NCBI RefSeq assembly: GCF_024331145.1
Contig: NZ_JANDJO010000015.1
Span: forward strand, 1 to 46,791
Direction of reading: 5' to 3'
DNA: 46,791 nt
Source of the DNA: Shimia sp. CNT1-13L.2
GTDB taxonomy: Bacteria; Pseudomonadota; Alphaproteobacteria; Rhodobacterales; Rhodobacteraceae
Of the stretch, positions 36,239 to 43,510 are shown one piece after another. Both the position numbers and the translations under genes were made by a program. Each line of letters begins with the position of its first letter. Within the stretch, counting starts at the first letter, position 1. The notes under the pieces were generated by a model that was given only the letters and a program-made list of their open reading frames with translations, was not told the DNA's origin and made no database searches.

Positions 36239-37132
36239 GTGAAACGGCTTCTTCAGACAACAACCTTCACAACGCTCGCGATTGCGCTTCACGCTGCTGT
36301 TGCGGCCTATGCGTTTCGGTCGGAAGGCTCGCAAGCCGGGGGTGTCGCAGGCGAAGCCATGGTCAGCTTGGTCGGCAGTAACTTTCAGATCGAGCAGATT
36401 GTCGAAGACTGGGAAACCAGCCCCGCGCTTGCCGACGTTGTGGAACCTCCTTTGGACCAACTGGTTCCAGACGTGCCCGATGCCCCCAGAATGCCGTCGG
36501 TCGACCTTGCAATTGCACCTTCTGCGGCGATTCAGATCGCATCGCTGCAAGCCCCAGATCGCCTGCTTCTTCCCGAAGTAGACACCACGTCTTTCACCCC
36601 TCCTCCCGCCCCCGAGCCAAAGCCCGAGGTTAAGGCTGAGCCGGAACCCAAGCCGGACGAGGTACAGAAACCCAAGCCTGAGTCCCAAAAAGCTGAGGAG
36701 AAGACGCTCAAAGCCAAGAAAACCCCCAAGGCAAAGGTTGCCACGGCTGCGTCTGCGCCTGTTCGGGAACAAAAGGCGGCCGGAACTGGCGGCACATCGC
36801 AGGCTGGCGTCGGCAAAAACGATGTAACAACTCTCGGCAAGGGCCAGGAACGCAAACTGTTCGCTAAGTGGGGCGCACGCATCCGGTCCAAAGTGGAGCG
36901 CCAACAGCGATATCCCCGAGGCCAAAAAGGCAAAGCCAAAGTCATAGTCAAAATCACCGTCAGCAATTCAGGCCAATTGAAAGGGGTTAGAGTTGCGCGT
37001 TCATCCGGCAATCAGGCCTACGACAAGGCTGCGCTTGCGGCTGTGAAACGCGCTCGGAAATTTCCCAAAGCTCCCAAGGGGCTAAACGCGCCGTCCTACG
37101 CGTTCAATTTGCCGATTACATTTATTCGCTAG
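36239..37132 (+). CDS. tonB: TonB-family energy transducer of the heme operon
   Basis: A 297-residue protein starting at GTG. The N-terminal anchor is LQTTTFTTLAIALHAAVAAYAF. The spacer is Pro/Glu/Lys rich (PPPAPEPKPEVKAEPEPKPD, about residues 121-140, then a Lys/Ala-rich part). The C-terminal TonB domain includes RIRSKVERQQRYPRG, VIVKITVSNSGQLKGVRVA and SSGNQAYDKAALAAVKRA and keeps the Tyr-Pro. It should energise the local heme receptor and possibly the siderophore receptors. Confidence 0.93.
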   Translation: MKRLLQTTTFTTLAIALHAAVAAYAFRSEGSQAGGVAGEAMVSLVGSNFQIEQIVEDWETSPALADVVEPPLDQLVPDVPDAPRMPSVDLAIAPSAAIQIASLQAPDRLLLPEVDTTSFTPPPAPEPKPEVKAEPEPKPDEVQKPKPESQKAEEKTLKAKKTPKAKVATAASAPVREQKAAGTGGTSQAGVGKNDVTTLGKGQERKLFAKWGARIRSKVERQQRYPRGQKGKAKVIVKITVSNSGQLKGVRVARSSGNQAYDKAALAAVKRARKFPKAPKGLNAPSYAFNLPITFIR

Positions 37133-37270
37133 CCCTGCCAATCACCAAGGCGCGGGAAGAGTGTTGAAATCCGCCCGAACGCCTAACCCAAAACTATGAA
37201 TTGAGCGTCAGACCAAGTTTGAACCTCAACCTCACCACAGATGTGTCGATAGACGTAAGGAAGACTGCTC

Positions 37271-38296
37271 GTGTTTCACCACCGTTCCCTGACCAATTGG
37301 TCGCTTTCCCTCATTGCGGCTGCGGCGTTCTGCACGTCGCTGGCACCTACAGCCTTCGCACAGGAGACGGCACCTACAGTGCCCACCGCCAGCCCCGAAA
37401 TCGCACAGCCCGCTCAACCCGTACTGACAGCAGAGACCTCAGGCGCGGCCCTTCCAACAGCGCCGGAAACGCCTGCCGAGCTCACCAACAATCCAGTCGA
37501 TGCCACATCAGACGACCAATCGTCATTGGTCTCGTCGGACGTCGCGCTCTCGCTCGAAGCTCAACCTCTTTCGGAAGAGGTGGGAGAAACAACCGAAGAA
37601 CCATCCGAGCCTGCGACAGAGCCCACACTCTTCGAACACGAAGCGGCTCAGCGCGTCGAAAAGTTCCTGCGCGATGGCGGGCCATCCATCTGGGCCATTT
37701 CGGCTCTGTCCGTGATCACCGTTGCCTTGATCCTGTGGAAGATCTGGCACCTGGCCTTGATCGGCGCATGGTCGCGCGGCAAGGCCGTGAATGCCCTAGC
37801 CAGGTGGGAAACAGGCGGTGGAACAGCGGCTTTCTCCATTGTTGAGAAACGGCGTGGCCTGCGGTCTCAGGTTGTTGCCGCCGCCATCAAAGCACGCCTG
37901 ACCCACAACGAAGACACGGCGCGCGAAGAAACCTCACGCGTTGCCAAAAACTCCCTGGCGGATGCCGGTTCGGGCCTGCGGGCCCTTGAATTGATCGCCA
38001 CGATCGCACCGCTCCTTGGCCTGCTCGGTACCGTTCTTGGCATGATCGCCGCGTTCCAGGCACTTCAGGAAAGCGGCAGTCGCGCCGATCCCGCCCTCCT
38101 CGCCGGAGGCATCTGGGAGGCACTTCTGACCACGGCCGCAGGTATGGCCGTCGCCATTCCTGCTTCGGCAGCCCTGACATGGTTTGAATCGGTCATCGAC
38201 CGGATGCGCCGCGATGTGGAAGACGCCGCCGCCCGCATCTTCATTGCACCACTTCCAGCCGGTGACACCCAAGCCGGTTCGCTGGCAGCGGAGTAA
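37271..38296 (+). CDS. exbB: ExbB-family proton channel subunit with periplasmic N-terminal extension
   Basis: A 341-residue protein starting at GTG behind AAGGAAG. It has a signal peptide (LSLIAAAAFCTSLAPTAFA) and about 110 residues of acidic, Pro/Thr-rich periplasmic extension. The usual ExbB core follows: GGPSIWAISALSVITVALILWKIW, LELIATIAPLLGLLGTVLGMIAAF and GIWEALLTTAAGMAVAIPASAALTWF. The core closely matches the ExbB of the B12 operon, but that copy lacks the extension. It forms the energy channel for the heme TonB. Confidence 0.92.
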   Translation: MFHHRSLTNWSLSLIAAAAFCTSLAPTAFAQETAPTVPTASPEIAQPAQPVLTAETSGAALPTAPETPAELTNNPVDATSDDQSSLVSSDVALSLEAQPLSEEVGETTEEPSEPATEPTLFEHEAAQRVEKFLRDGGPSIWAISALSVITVALILWKIWHLALIGAWSRGKAVNALARWETGGGTAAFSIVEKRRGLRSQVVAAAIKARLTHNEDTAREETSRVAKNSLADAGSGLRALELIATIAPLLGLLGTVLGMIAAFQALQESGSRADPALLAGGIWEALLTTAAGMAVAIPASAALTWFESVIDRMRRDVEDAAARIFIAPLPAGDTQAGSLAAE

Positions 38297-38301
38297 AACT
38301 C

Positions 38302-38682
38302 GTGCAATTCACAACGCCAAGACCATACCGACGGCGCCCCAGCCTGACACCCATGATCGACGTGGTCTTTCTGTTGTTGGTGTTCTTCATGCTGGCATCG
38401 CGTTTTGGCATGGACCACGTTCTGCCGGTGCCTTTGGCGGGCCAGGGCAACGCCGATTTGTCCGGCCCTCCCAGATTGATTTCGGTCGATGCTGAAAGCC
38501 TGCGCCTCAACGGCATCGCAATGCCTCAAGAGGCCCTGCTGACCGAACTCGAACGCATCATGGACACCCCCGAACAGGCGCTGATTCTGCGCGCCGGTGA
38601 CCAAGTTGAACTGCAACGCATCATTGATATCACCGAGAGCCTGCAATCCGCCGGCTTCCCAAATGTTGTTTTGCTGGAGTGA
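38302..38682 (+). CDS. exbD: ExbD-family protein, Asp-containing copy (heme operon)
   Basis: A 126-residue single-span protein starting at GTG, 5 bp after the exbB stop. The membrane segment LTPMIDVVFLLLVFFMLASRFG keeps the essential Asp. It is nearly identical in this region to the Asp-containing copy in the B12 operon, and is followed by an Asn-containing partner. Confidence 0.92.
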   Translation: MQFTTPRPYRRRPSLTPMIDVVFLLLVFFMLASRFGMDHVLPVPLAGQGNADLSGPPRLISVDAESLRLNGIAMPQEALLTELERIMDTPEQALILRAGDQVELQRIIDITESLQSAGFPNVVLLE

Positions 38683-39074
38683 CCATGGATTTTGCCGCCC
38701 CCCCCCGCAAACCACGCGCCGAATCCATCGTCCCCATGATCAACGTGGTATTCCTGCTGTTGGTTTTCTTCCTGATGACCGCGCAGATTGCACCGCCTGA
38801 ACCCTTCGAGATCACCCGCCCAACCGCAGCGAAAGGCGCCGAACCGGCAGACACGCCAACGCTTTACATCAACAGCGAAGGCGAAATGCGCTACCTCGAT
38901 CACGCAGATCAGGCGGCCCTATCGGCTCTGAAAGTCCTGTCTGCCGAGACACCGACACTGTTGATCAAGGCCGATGCCAAGACCAAGGCAAAGATCATAG
39001 CGCGCGCTATGCGAGATCTGGCCGAGGCTGGCTTCCGGAGTATCGAGGTCGTGGTGGAAACAACTCAAGGATGA
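38679..39074 (+). CDS. exbD: ExbD-family protein with Asn replacing the membrane Asp (heme operon)
   Basis: A 131-residue ExbD-like protein overlapping the previous gene by 4 bp. Its membrane segment IVPMINVVFLLLVFFLMTAQIAPP has Asn (codon AAC) at the catalytic Asp position, exactly as in the second ExbD of the B12 operon. The periplasmic domain ends FRSIEVVVETTQG. It probably pairs with the Asp-containing copy. Confidence 0.9.
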   Translation: MTMDFAAPPRKPRAESIVPMINVVFLLLVFFLMTAQIAPPEPFEITRPTAAKGAEPADTPTLYINSEGEMRYLDHADQAALSALKVLSAETPTLLIKADAKTKAKIIARAMRDLAEAGFRSIEVVVETTQG

Positions 39075-39196
39075 AATTCCAATTCCGCCAAATGACGGCC
39101 ATGAAATTCTTGACAAAAATACTTAATAAATTCACAAGACCCCCGCCAGCGTTGTGCCAGCCCAGGACTTTTCTTCAATCCTTCTAGGGGCAAAAA

Positions 39197-40237
39197 ATGG
39201 CCAAAACGCTCACCATGGACGCGTCCGCTCTTGACGGACAGGGCTTCGACTCAACATCCTATTTCGCTGATTTCTTCGCCGGCATCGCTGACGACGGGTC
39301 GACCTTCTACGGCGGCACGCCGGATGCCGCCTTTGGTTCGACCTACTACATGAATGGCTCGCAGAACGTTCGTACCTATAATGACGGCACCGATCCGGTT
39401 TCCAGCGCTGTCATTCTGGACGGCGCGGACATCGCATATGACTTCATCCACTACGGCGCGCACATGGGCCACGGCATCTCGGGTTCGGTAGACACGCTTT
39501 GGTTCGGCGACTGGATCGACGGCACCACTACCGGTACCGAAGGTACGGGCGAAGCGGGTCGTGTTACCGGTTTTGGTACCGAAGTCGTTGTCGATGGTCT
39601 GGATCTCTACGCTGCCGCAGGCTCGGGTTCGGACGCGGCGACAAACGAAGTCTACTCGGTCTACAAGAACGTCCAAGACGGTGACGCCGCCGGGCTTGAA
39701 GCGCTGTTCTCGGAGTACGCCGTGGAAATGATCGGTACGTCCTCAGCGGATAAGCTGGTCGGCTATGGCAACGACGACGTCCTGATCGGAAACGCCGGCG
39801 CGGACGTGCTGACTGGCGCGTCAGGCGCAGACGTGCTGCTGGGCAACCGTGGCGCTGACAAGCTGCGTGGCGGCGACGGTGCCGACATGCTGCTGGGCGG
39901 CAACGGTAACGACAACCTGTTCGGTGGTCGTGGTGCAGACGTTCTCAAGGGCGGTTCCGGCGACGACGTCCTGAACGGTGCAAAGGGTACCGACCGCCTA
40001 ACCGGAGGCGACGGCGCAGACACGTTCGTCATGCTGGCCAATTCCGGCCGTGACACGATCACCGACTTCGACACGTCCGAAGATATGATCGACGTTTCGG
40101 CCCTGGGTCTGACGCAACTGTCCGACTTCTCCATCAGCGAGACAGCAAGCAAGACCGTCCTGACTTCGGGTTCGGTTGAAATCCACCTGCTGGACATCGC
40201 TCAGGCAGATCTGTCGGACGACCTCTTCGTCTTCTGA
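39197..40237 (+). CDS. HasA-like hemophore fused to RTX repeats
   Basis: A 346-residue protein without an N-terminal signal. Residues 1-180 follow the HasA hemophore fold: FYGG (37-40), GSQ (54-56), GADIAYDFIHYGAHMGHG, SGSVDTLWFGDWIDG, VVVDGLDLYAA, then NEVYSVYKNVQDGDAAGLEALF. Tyr81 and His89 have the same 8-residue spacing as Tyr75/His83 of Serratia HasA; the His32 loop is missing. Residues about 183-275 hold around ten calcium-binding GGxGxDxLx repeats, and the end DLSDDLFVF fits a type I secretion signal. Serratia HasA has no RTX repeats. It lies 73 bp before a heme receptor gene. Heme binding is inferred. Confidence 0.85.
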   Translation: MAKTLTMDASALDGQGFDSTSYFADFFAGIADDGSTFYGGTPDAAFGSTYYMNGSQNVRTYNDGTDPVSSAVILDGADIAYDFIHYGAHMGHGISGSVDTLWFGDWIDGTTTGTEGTGEAGRVTGFGTEVVVDGLDLYAAAGSGSDAATNEVYSVYKNVQDGDAAGLEALFSEYAVEMIGTSSADKLVGYGNDDVLIGNAGADVLTGASGADVLLGNRGADKLRGGDGADMLLGGNGNDNLFGGRGADVLKGGSGDDVLNGAKGTDRLTGGDGADTFVMLANSGRDTITDFDTSEDMIDVSALGLTQLSDFSISETASKTVLTSGSVEIHLLDIAQADLSDDLFVF

Positions 40238-40309
40238 TCCGATCCAAACCAAAGGGGGCCGCGCTAATCCGCAGCCCCTGTTCCCACTTTCTTCAGGCTG
40301 ATAGCTTTC

Positions 40310-42271
40310 ATGCCCATCCTTTCCCCTCATCACTGGCTCATCGCCGCTTCATGCCTTTCAACCCTGTCAGCAGGCCAGGTTTTGGCACAGGAGTCTGACC
40401 CAATCCTCCTTGAGGAAATCAATGTCCGCGCGAATGATCTGGCGACACAGGAGAAGTCGCAAAGCACGATCGATAGTGAGCGTCTTGAAGAAGAATTCTC
40501 AGGAGCCCCAATCTCGACCGTCCTACAGAGTATTCCTGGCGTCACGACCGAAAGCGGCGATGGTGGCGACGCGGAGGTCGGCATCAACATTCGCGGATTG
40601 CAGGACCATGGCCGCGTTGCCGTCACCATCGACGGGGTACGCCAGAACTTTGCGAAGTCCGGCCATGGCGCAAACGGGACTTTCGCCGCCGACAGCGAGA
40701 TGTTGCGCGAAATCACGGTACAACGCGGCGCGGGTGGCAAATCGGGGGCCATTGGCGGCTCTGTCGAAATGCGCACGGTCGGCGCGGATGATCTGATAGA
40801 AGACGGCGAAACGCAGGGCGGCGAAGTTCGTCTACGCTATGGTACCCTGACCAAGGAACCGACCCTGCACGCGGCGGCAGCCACGCGGTTCGGGGACACG
40901 GCTGATCTGACCTTTGCCTTCACCCGCGCTTTCAAGGACAACTACACCGCACCGGACGGGACATTTGTCTACGCCGGGCAACAGACCCGTAGCTACCACG
41001 CGGGTCTCGGTTTCAACACCCAGAACGGCCACCGTCTGTCCTTCACCGCGTCGACCTTGGCGCAGGACTACCTGGTCAGCCTGCAAACCAGCACACCCGA
41101 CGATACGGACCTGCGCAAGAAGACCTTCACGCTTGGCTTTGAGAGCGACGACATTTTCAACGGCTGGTTCATGGACGGAACCCTGTACCAGACCGAAACA
41201 AACGTCCTTCGGACCGAACTTGATACCAGTTTCGTTCCAACCGGAACGGTCCACACCTACGAGACAGGCACCACCGGATTCGTCCTCGAGGCTGGGCGCA
41301 CGTTCGAGACGGGCAACCTCCTGCACGATCTGACCATCACGACCGAGGCCTTCCGGGACAAAGTGGATACCCAGGCCCGAGTTGGCAGCCTGACCCCTTC
41401 GGGCACCCGCGATGTTTTTTCCTTTGCCGTCGAAGATCGCATCGATTTTGGTTCCTTCTCCACGACATTTGGTGTCAGCCATGACACCTACAAACTGTCC
41501 AGCCCCGGTATTCTGAACAAGGGCTCTGCCACCTCGCCCCGCATCGCAGTCAACGTACCACTTGGCACCTCGTTCCATGCGTTTGCCTCGGCAACCAAGG
41601 CCTTCCGGTCTCCTTCATTGAATGAATCGCTTGTCGAAGGTCAGCATCCACCTCCCACCTTCGACGTTAAGCCAAACCCGAACCTGCGCCCCGAAAGGTC
41701 GACCTCCTACGAACTGGGGCTAGGATACGTCAACGACGGTCTCTTTTCAGAAGGCGACAGGCTGGACATTCGCGGCACGCTGTTTCGCAACAACGTCAAG
41801 GATTTCATTGGCTTTGAATGGGTCGGCACACTGTTCAGCGGCTACTACCAGTACCAGAACATCGATCACGTCGAAATCCAAGGTTTCGAACTCGAAACCT
41901 CCTACACGTCGGACCGCTTCTTCATAAACCTTTCAGGTCAGCTGCTGGAGGGAAGAGATCTGTCAACCGGCAGTAAACTCAGTGAAATCCCGCCGGCGAG
42001 GGTTACTCTGTCGGGCGGTTTCTACAGCAAGGACGGCCGTTCCACCTACGGTGCCCGGCTTACAGCCACTGCCTCTCAAAAGGACTCGGGCGGCGTGGTG
42101 CGCACCCCGTCGTGGAGCACCGTTGATCTCTTCTACAACCGCGACCTCGGCGAGAACATGACCTTCTCGCTCGCGCTGAACAACATCCTCGACGCGACCT
42201 ACACTATCCACCTTCAAACCGAGCCGCAGCCAGGTTTCAACGCGCAAGCGTCGTTGGTCTTCCGTTTCTGA
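40310..42271 (+). CDS. TonB-dependent heme receptor (HasR/HemR-like)
   Basis: A 653-residue outer-membrane receptor with a signal peptide (LIAASCLSTLSAGQVLA) and a plug with STVLQSIPGVTTESGDGG, INIRGLQDHGRVAVTIDG and GGKSGAIGGSVEMRTVGADDL. The heme-receptor signature is present: FRSP (in TKAFRSPSLNE), a His in EGQHPP, and NPNL (in KPNPNLRPERS). The barrel ends QASLVFRF. It lacks the N-terminal signalling domain of Serratia HasR, so no sigma/anti-sigma control is expected. It is flanked by two HasA-like genes and would accept heme from them or directly. Confidence 0.93.
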   Translation: MPILSPHHWLIAASCLSTLSAGQVLAQESDPILLEEINVRANDLATQEKSQSTIDSERLEEEFSGAPISTVLQSIPGVTTESGDGGDAEVGINIRGLQDHGRVAVTIDGVRQNFAKSGHGANGTFAADSEMLREITVQRGAGGKSGAIGGSVEMRTVGADDLIEDGETQGGEVRLRYGTLTKEPTLHAAAATRFGDTADLTFAFTRAFKDNYTAPDGTFVYAGQQTRSYHAGLGFNTQNGHRLSFTASTLAQDYLVSLQTSTPDDTDLRKKTFTLGFESDDIFNGWFMDGTLYQTETNVLRTELDTSFVPTGTVHTYETGTTGFVLEAGRTFETGNLLHDLTITTEAFRDKVDTQARVGSLTPSGTRDVFSFAVEDRIDFGSFSTTFGVSHDTYKLSSPGILNKGSATSPRIAVNVPLGTSFHAFASATKAFRSPSLNESLVEGQHPPPTFDVKPNPNLRPERSTSYELGLGYVNDGLFSEGDRLDIRGTLFRNNVKDFIGFEWVGTLFSGYYQYQNIDHVEIQGFELETSYTSDRFFINLSGQLLEGRDLSTGSKLSEIPPARVTLSGGFYSKDGRSTYGARLTATASQKDSGGVVRTPSWSTVDLFYNRDLGENMTFSLALNNILDATYTIHLQTEPQPGFNAQASLVFRF

Positions 42272-42297
42272 ACGACCCGCGACACAAAGGAGACGAC

Positions 42298-43446
42298 ATG
42301 TCCATCAAGATAGATCTCACCGCTGACGCCAACGGAGAAGGTGTCGATTTCAACCAGTTCCTGATCGACCACTTCACCGGGTATGTACCGTACCAGTTCC
42401 CGCTGTTCCTGCCTGCCGACGGTGATGAAACAACGCAGATCCTGCACCTGTCGACACCGACTGAGGGCCAAGAAGCGGACACCCGTGTCGTGCTTCTTGA
42501 GGGCAGCGACTTTTTCTACACCTTCTCGAACCACTCGGTCAGTGGCACCATTGATCAGATTCGTCTCGGCACGCTTGGTCCGGCATGGGATTCGCAAACC
42601 GAAGATCTTGTGACAAATGCCGATGGCCTTGTGGAAGACATGGGCGCAAGCGTAACACTGTCGAACCTCAACATCGTCAACGAAGTTGGCGTGCAGGGCG
42701 AAGTGCATGAAATCGTGCGTGGTTTCATGGGCGGCAGCCACAGCGGCACTGCGGTCGACGCCGATCCCTTCCTCGAACATGTCTGGGCGTCTGCGCACGA
42801 TGTGACCGGCAGTACCGGCAACGACAGCTGGAAGGGCACCACATTCGGCGATATGGCAACGGGCGGCGATGGCAACGACAACCTGTCCGGCCTCAATGGC
42901 AACGACACGCTCAGCGGCGACAACGGTCGCGACACGCTGAACGGGGGAAATGGCAGCGACAACCTGAAGGGCGGAAACGGCTATGATAAGCTCTATGGCA
43001 ACAAGGGCATCGACATTCTGAACGGCGGCCTCGGTGCCGACTCACTTTACGGCGGTAACGGCAAGGACAAGCTCTTCGGCGGCTCCGGCAAGGACAAGCT
43101 CAACGGCGGTGCCAAGGCTGACCAGCTGACCGGCGGTAACGGTGCCGACACCTTTATCTTCACCACCGCGTCCGAAGCCGACGGCGACTTGATCAAGGAT
43201 TTCAATCAAGGTCAGAGCGATGTGATCAAGCTCACGAACATCGATGCTGACATCACTCTTGACGGAAACCAGGCCTTCACCTTTGTGGGTGCCGCTGGTT
43301 TGAGTGGCGTGGCAGGAGAACTGACCCAACGCTTCGCCAGCGGAAACACCATCATCGAAGGCGATATCGACGGTGATTCCGTCGCGGATTTCCAGATCAC
43401 CCTGTCGGGCAACCACACGCTCACCACTGACGATTTCCTTCTGTAA
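42298..43446 (+). CDS. Second HasA-like hemophore fused to RTX repeats
   Basis: A 382-residue protein with a strong AAGGAGA site before the ATG and no N-terminal signal. Residues 1-170 resemble HasA: GSDFFYTFSNHSVSGTIDQIRLG (Tyr74 and His79 align with the HasA heme Tyr and its partner His, with a 3-residue shorter loop), then SNLNIVNEVGVQGEVHEIVRGFMGG, close to GVVHQVVYGLMSG of Serratia HasA. Residues about 178-280 form an RTX block (GGDGNDNLSGLNGNDTLSG and on). The C terminus is a longer beta region ending TLTTDDFLL, a type I secretion-type end. It differs strongly from the first hemophore in its N-terminal part, suggesting distinct heme sources. Confidence 0.83.
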   Translation: MSIKIDLTADANGEGVDFNQFLIDHFTGYVPYQFPLFLPADGDETTQILHLSTPTEGQEADTRVVLLEGSDFFYTFSNHSVSGTIDQIRLGTLGPAWDSQTEDLVTNADGLVEDMGASVTLSNLNIVNEVGVQGEVHEIVRGFMGGSHSGTAVDADPFLEHVWASAHDVTGSTGNDSWKGTTFGDMATGGDGNDNLSGLNGNDTLSGDNGRDTLNGGNGSDNLKGGNGYDKLYGNKGIDILNGGLGADSLYGGNGKDKLFGGSGKDKLNGGAKADQLTGGNGADTFIFTTASEADGDLIKDFNQGQSDVIKLTNIDADITLDGNQAFTFVGAAGLSGVAGELTQRFASGNTIIEGDIDGDSVADFQITLSGNHTLTTDDFLL

Positions 43447-43455
43447 GCCAGACAT

Positions 43456-43483
43456 GTGGTGCTCCCAATTTCGGGGGCGCCAC
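43456..43483 (+). other. Hairpin between the second hemophore gene and the protease gene
   Basis: GTGGTGCTCCC (43456-43466) pairs with GGGGGCGCCAC (43473-43483), allowing two G-U pairs, with a 6-base loop. There is no T run, so it may be an attenuator, RNase-stop or mRNA-stability element rather than a full terminator. Confidence 0.5.
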
Positions 43484-43510
43484 TCGCACCCATTGATTTG
43501 AGTCCCTCTC

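Noticed and set aside
39071..39110. Direct repeat ATGAAATTC at 39071 and 39101, 30 bp apart, and TTGACA at 39110
   Set aside because: The repeats are only 9 bp and no matching -10 element lies at a normal distance, so a promoter or operator could not be supported.
39740..40020. Regular short tandem repeats considered as a DNA repeat or CRISPR-like array
   Set aside because: The periodicity (27 bp, GGxGxDxLx codons) is that of RTX protein repeats in frame. Units vary as coding sequence does and there are no spacers.
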